A program made the translations under genes and the position numbers. A stretch of 64,000 nt of DNA from Asterias rubens (Eukaryota > Echinodermata > Asteroidea > Forcipulatida > Asteriidae), in the NCBI RefSeq assembly GCF_902459465.1, contig NC_047078.1, positions 6,534,333-6,598,332 of the forward strand, read 5' to 3'. Of this stretch, positions 1 to 12,600 are shown in pieces. The stretch's first letter is position 1. Each line of letters begins with the position of its first letter. The notes beneath the pieces are model-generated. The model saw only the letters and a program-made list of their open reading frames with translations. It had not been told where the DNA came from and ran no database searches.

Positions 1-355
1 TGACAAACAAAACGAAGAATGCACTCGCATTCTCACAATTTTTTTTTTCAAAACAATCAGACAATGGAGGGCATTCTGAACAAATTTGTGTGAAGTTTGG
101 CCAAAGCAAGCTGAATTGAACAAGGTCTTCAGAATATTTTCTAACGTTATCTTCATATTATAAACACAGTTTAATTCATGAATACAAAGTACAAACATGA
201 CAAACAAAACGAAGAATGCACTCGCATTCTCACAATTATTTTTTTCAAAACAATCAGACAATGGAGGGCATTCTGAACAAATTTGTTTGAAGTTTGGCCA
301 AAGCAAGCTGAATTGAACAAGGTCTTCAGAATATTTTCTAACGTTATCTTCATGT
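1..355. repeat. Direct tandem duplication, about 196-bp spacing
   Basis: The segment starting tgacaaacaaaacgaagaat at base 1 recurs at 198, and both copies share gaatgcactcgcattctcac and ggagggcattctgaacaaat, ending at the cttcat near 155 and 353. The copies are nearly identical, so the duplication is recent. It lies in the CBL intron and shows no coding potential. Confidence 0.85.
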
Positions 356-956
356 TTTTTTGAATGAATTTGGTCCACACAGCAAAATTTTGAATAGACA
401 ATGAGCTTCTGAAGGTCACAAATGTAACATGTACTGTAGCACAAACACAAATGTTACGAGTGAGACCCCTTATTTTTCTCAAAATTCTGATTCATCTTAA
501 AAAATACGCTTCCACGTTTCGAAACGGACTGTTCAATCTAGTTTTGTACTACATGTATATGTAAATTTAACTACAGTTTATATGCACATGTATATAATTA
601 AAACAATTCAGTTTTAAAAACCAACAGGTAACTTTGTCTAGATAAAATAATATTCTTAGAACAAATGGCAAAATGATCGAAAATGGGGTAAAATGTGTTC
701 ATTTGTTTTAATGTAATGTATGACCGAAAAGCCCTTGATAATTTTTTTTTTTTTTTATCATCCTACAGTCTCTTTAAATCATTTTGGTTCGTTTCCGTAT
801 AATGAAAAGACATAATTGAGAGGGTTTGACATCCTGATAATGAAAGAATCTCTTATGCTACTCATCTCAACGTCTGTCGTTAATGTGCGTAAATTAATTG
901 GAACAGGTTTTGACAGTCTGGTTTTATAACGACAGAGGCGCTGGGCCATGCATCAC
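356..956. other. CBL intron, nothing recognised
   Basis: AT-rich intronic DNA with a T-run near 740-757. No gene, splice pair or repeat family seen. Confidence 0.5.
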
Positions 957-1351
957 TTAAAGGCACTGGACACCTTTGGTACTTGTCAAAGAACAGTGTT
1001 CTCATGTGGTGTATCCCTGCCCATGCATACATAAATTTAAAATAACAACTGTGAAAATTTTGACTTAGGCCCCTTACTGCTTAATGGGTCATCGAATTTG
1101 CGAGAGAATAATGACGGAAAAAATGCCCTTGTTGCACAAATGTATGCTTTCAGATACACAATACAAGACTTCAGCTGAGGTATTTTAATATGTAAGTGAG
1201 AATTTACTTCTTTCTCAAAAACGATGTTTCTTCAGAGGCAGCCGTTTCTCACAATTTTTTATACTACAGCTCTCCCTTGCTCGTTACTTCGTAAATTTTA
1301 AATGCTACCAATTTATTTGATTAGTTACCAATAGTAATTAGTGCCCTTTAA
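957..1351. mobile_element. TTAA foldback element, family R1
   Basis: Begins ttaaaggcactggacacctt and ends in a partly matching accaatag...gtgccctttaa. Interior blocks shared with the other R1 copies: tgtgaaaattttgac, ctttctcaaaaacgatg, tcagaggcagccgtttctc. R1 copies are 300-400 bp, carry imperfect inverted termini and encode nothing. Confidence 0.8.
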
Positions 1352-2170
1352 GACATTGCTACCTCGGTGTCATCCTCTGCTATTATAATTATGCACAATG
1401 GATACTTTCTGGTGCATTATCTTTTAAGCAGACTATAATGTTGTTGTTTTTTTACATTCATGAGTTATAAAATACAATGAACAGATGAAAAAAGAAAATA
1501 TTTGCATACATTTTAAGGTGATTCAGTATTGGTATTGGCCTACGTAGTAGAGGGAAAAGTAAACCTTTAAGTTTGTCTAATTTTAAAAACAAATAACAAT
1601 ATTATTTAATGGGCCTTTTGATGTGGACATTGGTTCAATTTGAAAGCTTGGTCACAAGTTTCATATAACAAAATCTTCTAAAGAGATTCAGATGTAAGCC
1701 GTTTTCTAGTTCCGTATTATGTATCATCTGTGGTTGGATCATAGCTACGCACTGAGAAATACCCTCAGAAATGCCAATTCAGACCAACCATGTTTCTGTT
1801 TGAAGTGAGTCTGAACTCATAATATCTTACCCCCTTACCTAAAGCAATGCTGTACAAAAAAAAACATTTTAATTGCCTCCAAAAGATCCAAAGTTGATAA
1901 ACTGTTTTGTACATGTTCAAGAAAAGTTCTGCAAATCTTTGTAATTGATCGAACTTAATCGTTTCCTGTTACAACTTATAAATAAAATCTCATCAAGATG
2001 AGTCAGCATTGTTTCTTTTGGCTTCATCACGTTCATCACGCTCATGTTTCCATTTTGGGTGCACTGTTTTGTTAGGGTTCAAACTGAGTTTGTCTTGAAT
2101 TAACCCGCAGTTCCAATATCCCTCCTATGCCAACGAGGTTGCAAGTCTCACGCGTAATCAAATATTGGGA
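1352..2170. other. CBL intron, nothing recognised
   Basis: AT-rich sequence without recognisable gene or repeat. Confidence 0.5.
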
Positions 2171-2490
2171 ATATATGCATAAAATAATAAACCTGTGAAA
2201 ATTTGAGCTCAATTGGTCGTCGAAGTTGCGAGATAATAATTAAAGAAAAAACACCCTTGTCACACGAAATTGTGTGCTTTTAGATGGTTGATTTTGAGAC
2301 CTCAAATTTTAATATAAAGGTCTCGAAATCAAGTTCGTGGAAAATAACTTCTTTCTCAAAAACTATGTCACTTCAGAGGGAGCTGTTTCTCACAATGTTT
2401 TATACTATCAACCTCTCCCCATTACTCGTCACCAAGTAAGGTTTTATGCTATAATTTGAGTAATTACCAATAGTGTGCACTGCATTTAAA
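2171..2490. mobile_element. R1 foldback element, left end truncated
   Basis: Shares atgcataaaataataaacc, gaaaatttgagctcaattgg and the right end taattaccaatagtgtgcac followed by tgcattta with full R1 copies. The left terminus is missing. Confidence 0.8.
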
Positions 2491-2742
2491 GAGCTCAAGT
2501 TTGTTTGGGAGGAAAGATCCACAAAACTGCTGATAGTTTTTTTGACAAAGCACTAAAGAAGTCTTAAGATGGGTTGTCAAATGCCAGTGGTAATTTGTAT
2601 TGGGGCATCACACTTTGCTTATGATTAAGATTGACTCTCACAACATTGTATATCAATTATAAATTTTTGTGAAATCTAGCCCAGGACTGTACATCAGTTT
2701 TTCAAGATCATATCAAAATGGAAAACAGAATCTATACACAGT

Positions 2743-3085
2743 GTCATGGCCGAGTGGTTAAGAGCATCGAATTCAAGTTCGGATGCTGATTCACCGGAGT
2801 GTGGGTTCGAATCCCGGTCGTGACACTTGTGTCCTTGAACAAGATACTTTACTATAATTGCTTCTCTTCACCCAGGGGTATAAATGGGTACCTGCGAGGG
2901 TAGAGGTTGATATTGTGTATGAAAAAGCCATAAGCGCTTTACAGGCAGCTCAGGGCTGTATACTCCCAGGGAGCTGAGAAACATTACGGGGATGTTATTG
3001 GCCCCATGACCAGGGCACTAATGTAAAGAGCGTTGATCCGGTTATTGTGAAATGCGCTAGATATAAGAATTTGTTATTATTATTA
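2743..3085 (+). mobile_element. tRNA-derived SINE (SINE1), forward
   Basis: The head has an RNA polymerase III box A (TGGCCGAGTGG) and box B (GGTTCGAATCC) in a tRNA-like layout, followed by a non-tRNA body (cacccaggggtataaatggg, ttggccccatgaccagggca) and a (tta)n-like tail. It is not a tRNA gene: there is no acceptor-stem closure, and the same head-plus-body recurs at several sites in the window. Confidence 0.85.
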
Positions 3086-3284
3086 TTTACAAACAGTTCT
3101 AATTGAACATGCTGAATGACTAGCACAAGATGGAATTCTTTACCTACCCTAACCAAACACCAGCCTTCAAGCGTGCCCTCAAAACCCACCTTTCTTTGTA
3201 GCTGGCTGCTTTGTTCTGTCATTTCCCCCTTCTTTCTCAGCGCCTTGTATCCCTTGGCAATTTGGCACGTTATAAATACTGTTA

Positions 3285-5300
3285 TTAGGTGTGCGTGCTG
3301 ATGCACGAACACCTATTGTTATTGCTCTGGTTTTTTTTTTCTTCTCCATCTTCCTTCTTCTTCCCGTCAACTCTTATCTACAGCATAACTCAAGATTCAA
3401 GCCAAACTGAACCTTGAAACTCACCAGACAATTGAACCTCAATACGAAGACGGCACAGTTTTCATTACGTCATGATGACGTCATTAGGTGTCAAATTACA
3501 GGGTTTTTAAAGTTGAAAAGGGACCATTTTCGTTTTGCTGTATCTCAACGAATATGAAAGCTATGATGTTCAAAGTTTTCGCATCTGATAGACCAAGACT
3601 GGGGCAACATTTGAAAAGTTAACGCCAAAATCGTACGACCTTAGCATCCGGGTCGTTACCCTGGGTCGAAGTTCACCTTCGGGTTTTTTTCGTCAAAAAA
3701 CAACTTTCGAGCTTTTCTACGGAATAACTCAAGATTGAGATTGAATGGAATGTTGAAACTCAACAGATAGTTGAACCTCAGTATCAAGACAACACATACT
3801 TAATTACGTCATTATGACGTCATCGGGAATTGAATTACGTTAGATCAAAGTTTAATATTTGTAAAAATCATAACTCAAAAACTATGAATCGGATTTTGAC
3901 AATCTACACATCATCGGATAGATCATTAAAAGTTGGACAAATGCTTCACAGAACACGTAAAATATTTTTAATACTTCTAGTGCAAAACAAAATTTGAAAA
4001 TTTCATAAAATCTTATCGTATTCATGTTTTTAAAACTACTGATCATTTCAACGTAATTTTTGTTTCAGATTGTAAAACAGCAATCCCGCTCAATCTTTTG
4101 CACAGAAATAACAAAATTTGGACCTTTAAATCAGTCGAAAAGGGACGTCAAAGCACCTGTTGACCCACGCGTTTACCCCATTTTGATCAACAACGCACGC
4201 TATGTAACATCGAGCGCTGAGTGAATCGCGGTGAATCACAGTAGTTGAGTAATAATGAACAACGTCTTGCACCAAAACTACAAGTAGGAATACATATGCA
4301 TTGATGTTATAAGATACATTATACACCTTCAGATAGTCCATCACATAATTATAAAATGTTTACAAGTCATACATCAGCTGAAAGGTTTTAATGAACTAGT
4401 CAGGATCTACACAAATGAAATCAGTTTAAACTTGGCTTCTTGTTCAAACCAGAGGTTGAAAATAATTGGTCAAAGAAAAATAATTTCACAACCACACATT
4501 TGATTTTTTATATATTTATACGTCATTGGGTAGGTATGTAACAACTTAAGAAACGATACACAACATTGACTATTAAACCTTGACCTCCAGTTAAACAGGA
4601 ATATGCAGTTAATTATTTAAAAAAATATTACCCCAGAACCAGAAATTAGTTGTTTATTATCTGAACGTCGTCAGATAAGGCTTTGAAAAACATTACTAAC
4701 GCTATAGTTTGTGACCTGACAAAATTGTCTTCCGGTTCAAACCGGATGTTTAATATTTGAAAAAAATCATAACATCTGAACCGTACATTGGATTTTTTCA
4801 ATCTATGCATCATCTGAAAGGTCTTAATAGACTTATCACGTGCTATACAATATGCGACCCTGTTTGACCTTGACTTCCAGTTAAAGTTGGAAACTGATAT
4901 ATAATGTTTGAAAAATAAAAAAAATCCTAAACCACATGATTTGGTTTTTATCATCTATACGTCAAAAGAAAGAACTCAAAAGACATCACCAACGCTACCA
5001 AGTGTGACCTCATTTGACAGTACCTTCCGGTTCAAAACGGAAGTTGAAACTTTATATTTGAAAAAATCATAACTTCTAAACCAAATATTGGATTTTTACA
5101 ACCCATCCATCATTTAAAAGGTCTTAATAAACTTATCACGCGCTACATAAAAAGTAACCGCTATTTGACCTTTTATCCGATGCAAATTGGAAGTTGGTGT
5201 TTAATTTGTAAAAAAATCATAACTCCTTAACCAGTCATTGGATTGATGAGGTAAAATGTTGTCACCAATTCATTCACTCACTCACCACGAACACCTTGTT
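3285..5300. repeat. Composite repeat with about 150-bp internal subrepeats
   Basis: A repetitive block runs from ttaggtgtgcgtgctgatgc to cactcaccacgaacaccttg. Inside, an AAAAATCATAAC-type core recurs at about 4763, 4915 (diverged), 5063 and 5212, spacing 148-152 bp, each followed by a (t/c)(c/t)attggattttt-like stretch and a tcatc...aaaggtcttaat block. A more diverged copy lies near 3865. Both ends carry a CACGAACACC motif (3304 and 5275). No transposase is visible and the family is unknown to me. Confidence 0.65.
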
Positions 5301-5621
5301 TTTGTAGTAAACAAAAACTGTACATGTACAGTTATTATTATTATTTTTATTTTTAAGATTCATCTTATTGCCTGACAGGAAAGTTTACTGTGATACTAAA
5401 CATAAATTGTTGTTATATTAACATACTACACAGTGAGGTACTCAATTGAAAAGACCTTAACAGCTGACCTTGAGGTTACTAACCCAAGGCTAAAATCACT
5501 GGCCCTGGGCCTGAGGGTTCACAATTTGGGACCCTGATACTCATTCATTTCAGTGTTTTGGGGAGTTCTAAAAAATAGTACACTTTGAGGATAAGTTGGC
5601 AGCTGCTTTAACTAAACTTAA
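5301..5621. other. CBL intron, nothing recognised
   Basis: No gene or clear repeat; short att-rich runs near 5334-5352. Confidence 0.45.
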
Positions 5622-5930
5622 TTTAAAGGGAAGGTACATGTTTGGTAATTACTCATAACAAATATTAACTTAAAAACTGACTTGGTAACGAGCATTGGAG
5701 AGCTGTTGATAGTATAACCATTGTGGGAAACGACTAGAAGTCTTTTATTCTTATCTGAAAGCACAGGAATTCGTCCAACAAGGGTGTTTTTTCTTTCATC
5801 ATTTTCTCGCAAATTCGATAACCAATTGAGCCCAAATTTTCACAGGCTTGTTATTTTGTGGTTATGATGGGATACACCAAGTTAGCAGACTGGTCTTTGA
5901 CAATTACCAAACGTGTACCTGCCCTTTAAA
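5622..5930. mobile_element. TTAA foldback element, subfamily R1b
   Basis: Starts ttaaagggaaggtacatgtt and ends gtgtacctgccctttaa. R1b shares the R1 interior but has different termini (gggaaggtacacgtttgg instead of ggcagtggacactattgg). Relatives at 11272 and 42326. Confidence 0.8.
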
Positions 5931-6318
5931 AGCTTTCTGCCAGGGCTAATTTCATTGGTCTGATTTTTAGAAAGAAATTACAGAGCTCGAACTTAGTCCA
6001 GATATGTACATTGTACATGAAGCTACTCTTTTGAAGCAGAAGCAATGGCAGAGAATTTTTGGTACATGTAGGTTTAGCAAAAATAAGCAGGTTACCTGTG
6101 CGACATGAATGCTGACTTGATACATTTAGGCTGGCAACCTTGTAAGCATGATGTTGTGCTTAGGAACTTTGTGAACTCTCTATGATTTCAGGTCCAGATT
6201 GAAATTGATCTTTTGACTTCATTCTATATTCCTGTTTTTTACCTTTTATCACAAATGATATCAATCATGTCAATGGAACTTAACTCATGTCTTATAAACT
6301 TTACTTTCTCCCCACCAG

Positions 6319-6597
6319 TACGATCGTGTCGTGGAAGGCGTTCAGTCAGAGCCTGTATGAAGTTCACAGTTTCCAGAAAGGACTGGAGGCCTACGCCCTC
6401 AAGACCACCATCGATCTGACGTGCAACGACTACGTCTCCAACTTTGAGTTTGACGTCTTCACCCGGCTGTTCCAGCCGTGGAACACCATCGTACGCAACT
6501 GGAACTGCCTCGCCGTTAATCACAAGGGCTACATGTCTTTCATGACGTACGATGAGGTGAAGAACCGGTTGCAGTCGTACATGGATAAACCAGGAAG
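6319..6597 (+). CDS. CBL: CBL exon: TKB domain, EF-hand to SH2 junction
   Basis: Acceptor ccaccag at 6312-6318, donor gtaaat at 6598. Encodes [18 protein letters not shown], then [18 protein letters not shown] and the TRLFQPW and TYDEVKNRL stretches, all close to vertebrate CBL. The exon starts with the last base of a split codon and ends with two bases (AG) that pair with the T of the next exon to make the Ser of PGSYIF. Base composition is clearly more GC-rich than the flanking introns. Confidence 0.96.
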
Positions 6598-9500
6598 GTA
6601 AATTTAAATACAGGGACCTGTGGTAAACATATTAATAATATCGAAGTCTTATAGCGCACGTATCTACCAAACAAGGTAATCAAGGCGCTGAGTATACGTA
6701 CAAACTTTCAGAAAGGTAGGTTATTGCAGTGATGAATTTTAAGACCCAATTAGTTAGCACCTTATAAGGGTTTACAAGGTGCTACGCGCATACAGCAGCA
6801 CCCAGGAACACCGGGGCGAACCCCTTCTCTTTTCGATAAGTTCACATTGTTCTTTTAGATGCATTACACAACATATGGGACCAACTGCTTTACGTCCCAT
6901 CCGCAGGACGAAGCAATGGTTGTGTTACTTAAAAGGACACAAGTGTCACGGCTTGGGATTTGAACCCACACTCTGCTGATCAGAAACACCAGAGTTTGAA
7001 TTTGGTGAGCTTAACCACTCGGCCACAACACTTTTTCTTCCACACGTATTGTTATCTTACATACCTGTAGGTCCTCTTCCAAACGCGGCTTCGGCTTTGG
7101 ATGCGGCTTGAGGCTCCGTTCTCGCGTCTGAAGCTCTGAGGCGCGTATATGCAAAGCATGCGCAATTGTCAAATCAACCGGTGGGGCCAAGCTAGCCTGA
7201 GCCGAATCCAAAGCCGAAGCCGTCGTTTCAAAAAGAGCCACAGGAAGTAATGGGCTAGTTGGAGGCAGTCAGGTTTGCTCAGTGGTTTCTCTCCATGCCT
7301 TTCACCTCTGTGAACCCCTGTTCGAGCTTGTACGAGCCTTTCATGATGGGTTTTTCAGTCCCTACCTGGCTGCGTGGATTTTTCCCCAAGGGGTTAAAAG
7401 ACCCTTCCCATGAAATATGTAAATTGCACATAGGGCGTGCGCACTAACGTGGTTGGCAAAATGAGGGAACATCGCGCTGTTTTATACACGGCTAATGGGT
7501 GCGTGATGCAGACGCGATTGCGCGTCTGCTTAGTGCCCAACTCTATGGCGTTTGCCAACCAACAGGGTCTACGCATGCGTGAATGTTACTAGCATATTTC
7601 ATGGGAAGGGTCCATTCCTCACCTCGCTACATGTAAGCATAGACTGTCAATGTTTTTGAACACACTAGGCCTACAGTTTATTTGCTGTTTTCTTTAACAA
7701 CAGACACTGTTTTCAGCTGAAATGTTCACAGGTGATCTTTATTGTACATTGTACACGTACAATGTACATGTACATTTGTAGGGCCCATCTATCTGGATAA
7801 GTTGTCCTACAGTCGTATAAGTCTATTAAATCAGTATTGCTTTTTTCAAAAAACAACCGATGACCCTACCTTTTAAACTTGATCATTTACTGTCACAGTG
7901 ATATTTACAGTATGAACATGGACATGGACAAATTGTATCCATGTGTACTTCATACAAGTACGTATCTAATCATGCATAAACGCAGGGTTATAACTTGTGC
8001 CGTTGCACAGGCTTACACTGACTGTACACTACATGCAAACAAAAGTGAACCATTTCCTTGTTGCGATGGCTAATGACAATATGTTCCTGGAGAAATATAT
8101 TGCAAATACAATGCCTGACAGTTACAGGGTACAGTATGAAGATAAACACCAGTTTCTGCTGGCAAACAATTAATTGTGTCTGTGTCAAATCGTCTCTTAA
8201 AGGAACACGTTGCCTTGGATCAGTCGAGTTACATGTAGTCTTTGAAAAGCGTTTGTAACCGTTTGTTATAAAATACATGATTAGAAAGATATTTTAAAAG
8301 TAGAATACATGTGTAATGATCCACACAAGTATCACTCGAAATTGCGTGGTTTTCCTCTTACCTCGTCGTCAAACACGGTTGGCCATTTATTTTTTATATG
8401 GGAAGTCAAATTTTTGACTCCCATAAATGGCCAACCGTGTTAGTTCACAATGTTAAAGGAAAACCACGTAATTTCGAAGCAAGTATGCATACGTGTAAAT
8501 CATTTTATTCTACCTTTTAAAACATCTTTCCAACCATTCATTTTTATAAAAAATGGTTAGAAAACGCTTTTTATTGACCAACTCGTCCAATCCAAGGCAA
8601 CGTGTTCCTTTAATATAATAGCTCTTACGCAAGAGTTTGATGCATTTCTTTCTAATGTTGCGAATGTGCACAATAGTTTATTTTGGTTCGTGTTTTTTTG
8701 GTGTCATTCTGCTTGATAATATCATGTTGGAAACTCATTCATCATCATAGCCAGAATTGAGGAGAGTTCCATTTCTAATCTGGGTCAATTCACTTCCTGG
8801 AATTTTTGTTAGAGAGAATGTATGACTTGCATACGCCAGTAATGTATGTACATTTACTGTGGGTATTGTGTACGAGCAGAAAAAAAGGAAAGAAGAAAAC
8901 TCGAAGGGGGAAGTGAGTGTTGTGATAACAAAAAATTCTATGACAGAGCCATTGAACACCTGCACAATGGACGGTACATGTACTATGATAGGGGGTCTAC
9001 TGTAATGTTCATCCATTCAAAAGCATACTGTACACTGTACATTTTACTTGTCATGCTTGTTGTATACTGTCATGACTGTATGAACGACACCCTAGGCCTA
9101 CTACATAAGCTTGGGCGATATCACGATATTATCGAATAACGCGATATTAATTTGGACACGATTTCGATATCGGATGGATTTGGTTTTAATCGAAATATCG
9201 ATATATCGATATATTGATTAAATATCGCGATGTATTTGCTAGCTGAGACATCTTGCACCCCATAGGTTTGGTGTAAACCCAGAAGAATAGGTCATTAGAA
9301 CACCTCTCTTATGATAGGACTGTCTCTTCTACAACTTTCACTTGGAGTTTTAAGACTGATGATGTCAAATTTCATTAATCGCGATTATATCAAATATCGC
9401 GATATATTGTCGGCGATATATCGTGAATAAAATAAATCGATATCGCCCAAGCTTACTACTACATGTACATTGTAATAACAAGTGCTTTTTACAATGTAAT

Positions 9501-9598
9501 CATAAATTAACATGGAACAAAAATCGGAACCGGGTACAAATTTCACTTCCATTTCAAAACTGTGTGTGGGCGAGTCAGTTTAAGAAAAAAATCAAACT

Positions 9599-9633
<35 letters not shown>

Positions 9634-12600
9634 CAGAATTTGAAAGTTTAACAGTTTTCCTCTTTTGTATGATTAGCTACTGACAAATTGACACAATTGA
9701 GCATTATGGGATGTTGTTATTTGGTGTTCTACATATTGAATGTGGCGTGTAGTGGCAGAGAGGTCTAGCGCACTGTACTCAAGTTTTGGTGTTTCTAAAT
9801 AGCAGGGTGCAGGTTCCAGTCCTAGTCTTGACTTACACTTGTTCCATTTTTATTTCGCTGGTGGGACTGGTCCGGTCTAAAGGTTACTGGTCCACTTTTT
9901 ACTATGTAAAACTGTTAGTCTGGGGCCTGTGGTATGGGGGTGTACCAAATACAGAGGGCCTTTGATTACTGTTCTGAATTCAGAACTCTTATCATATTTA
10001 AATTTTCAAAACGGAGTTTTTACATGGGTAATTTAAATGAATTTTAAAGGCAGTGGTTATTACTCAAAATAATTGTTAGCATTAAAACTAACTTGGTAAT
10101 GAGCATGAGAAAATGCTCCCTCTGAAGTAACGTGGTTTTTGAGAAAGAAGTAATTTTCCATGAATTTGATTTTAAGATCTCAGAGTTAGATTTTGAGGTC
10201 TTGAATCGAAATCAAGCATCTGAAAGCACACCACTTTGTGTGACAATGGTGTTTTTTTCTTCCGTTATTATCTCACAACTTCTTCGACGACCAATAGGAG
10301 ACTTTCCAACGCTAGGTGGCAGCAGACATACCGGGTAAATTTCCATTGTTTACGTAGTTCTGAACATGCGCATAATTCTGAGAACAATGGATTTACCCGG
10401 TAAGTCTGCTGCCCTCTATCGTCCCAGAAAGTCTCCCATTGAGTTCAAATTTTCGCAGGTATGTTATTTGTGCATGTTGAGATACACCAAGTGAGAAGAC
10501 TGAGTCTTTGACAATTACCGAAGATGTCCACTGTCTTTATACTTTCCACTATGTTTCTTTCTACAGTTACATCTTCAGACTGAGTTGCACTCGTCTTGGT
10601 CAGTGGGCGATCGGTTACGTCACTCAAGAAGGAAGCATTCTTCAAACCATACCCCAGAATAAGTCACTATGCGAGGCCCTCATTGACGGAAATAGGGAGA
10701 AGTTGTAAGTTTTGTTTCAGATCTCGCGTTTAGTAGACAATAATACAAATAGTGAAACAGCGCCCTCACTGAGGTCAAAGAAAATCATTGGCTGAGAGTT
10801 GTGTGTGGCGTGTACGAATATGTGTGTGCGTGTTTGCATCATTTTGCCTCAGAAATGACTGTCTATGCAGGGGTGGGGGGTCTATCCATTAGCCTTTGAA
10901 TTTTAACCCCACAGTCCCAAATCCCCTAAAATCTTATTCACAAAGTTTTGTGACTTAAATTGCAGGCCAATAGTTATAGCAATTGCTTACAAATCATTGT
11001 GCCAGGCATCTCAATTTTATCATAGTCCAAACATTTGGGCGTTGAGTTTAAAAACATGTACCATAGAGTAGAGTATTTTGATGAATTTAGTACTGTTCTT
11101 TCATATTGTCTGCTCTTGAGCATGTGTCCAGGCACACCAATCTAGACACAAAAAAAAACTAGGTTACCAAACAGAGTAGAGGATTTTGTAAGAAAGTGGA
11201 CGGTAGCAAAAGGCACAAAATTATGCTCATGGGTCATGCATATTGACTCATTGCACAAGTTTAAATAGTTGTTTAAAGGCACTGTATACATTAGGTAATT
11301 GTCAAAGACCAGTGTTCTCACTTGGTGTATCCCATCATAAGCATAAAATAACAAGCCCGTGAAAATTTGGGCTCAATTGGTCATCGAAGTTGCGAGAAAA
11401 TGATGAAAGAAAAAACACCCTTGTTGGACGAATTTGTTTGCTTTCAGATAGGAATAAAAGACTTCTAGCTAGAAGTCTTTTAATATTTTAGTGAGAAATT
11501 ACCTCTTTCTCAAAAACTACGTTACTTGAGAGGGAGTCGTTTTCCACAATGTTTTATACTATCAACAGCTCTCCAATGCTCGTTACCAAGTCAGTTTTGA
11601 GGTTAATATTTGTTTTTAATAATTACCAAATGTGTACCTTCCCTTTAACTCGCTGGAGAATGATAGTAACAGTAGGTGGGTTAATCGTATACTGAGTGGC
11701 AATTTTCTTTTCCAGCTATCTACTCCCGGACAGGGACGATGATAATCGAGACCTAAATTCCATTAATAATAATGTAATAGCCTCTTGAGGAACACATGGA
11801 TCCACATAAGAAATGATAGTAGCAGTAGGAGGGTTAATCATGTACTGAGAGGGCATTTGTTTTTGCAGCTGCATGTATCTATGAATTCCCAGACGGGGAC
11901 AACGACAATCCAGACCTTACTGCCATCAATTACATGTAAGCCTCTGGAGGAACACGTCCACATGAAAAAATGATAGTAACAGTAGGAGGGTTAACCATAT
12001 CCATGTACTGAGTGGGTATTTTCTTTTCCAGCTATCTATTCCCGGACGGGGACGACGATAATCCGGACCTAACTTCCATCAGCACTAAACCTCTTGAGGA
12101 ATATATCCACATAAAAAATGATAATAAGAGTACTTGTAGGAGGGTTAATGGTATACTGAGCGGCCATTTTCTTTTCCAGCTATCTATTTCCGGACGGGGA
12201 CGATGATAACCCAGACCTAACTTCCATCAATACTAAACCTCTTGAGGAGCACATCCACGTGTCGCAAGATCAGTACGCCCTCTACTGCGAGATGGGCTCC
12301 ACCTTTCAGCTCTGTAAGATTTGCACGGAGAATAACAAAGACATTCGCCTGGAGCCGTGCGGACATTTACTCTGCTCTTCGTGCTTGAATGCTTGGCAGG
12401 TAATTGTGTTTAATTTGCTAATAAATAAAAAATGAAAACAAAAAGCTATGGTTACTTTTACGTGCCATTTTCTTGAAACTGTTTATTTTCATCTTAAAAT
12501 TTGCATTGTAAAATGTAGGGTGCAAAATTAACTATTGGCAGGTAATGTACAAATAAAGTCTAGATGCATGATCATTTGATGATCTGTTTTTTTTTGTGTT

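Larger units (their letters stand above)
11660..12265 (+). repeat. Tandem duplication of CBL splice acceptor plus exon start (4 units)
   Basis: Four head-to-tail units of about 150-160 bp begin with atgata(g/a)ta at 11660, 11813, 11970 and 12119. Each holds a GGGTTAA segment, a polypyrimidine tract, an AG (exon-like starts at 11716, 11869, 12032, 12180) and a copy of the exon start ending near CCTCT(T/G)GAGGAAC. Only the last unit continues into the linker/RING exon. Unit 1 reads [10 protein letters not shown] and soon stops; unit 2 has a small insertion that stops the frame at once; unit 3 is intact through IHI and stops only after running into unit 4 out of frame. Confidence 0.9.

Noticed and set aside
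2743..2830. Possible tRNA gene
   Set aside because: Box A and box B are present but the flanks do not close an acceptor stem, and the same head with a constant body recurs; it is a SINE. The same applies at 42715 and 45405.
9423..9683. Open frame with poly-Phe
   Set aside because: Produced by the T-run at 9601-9633.
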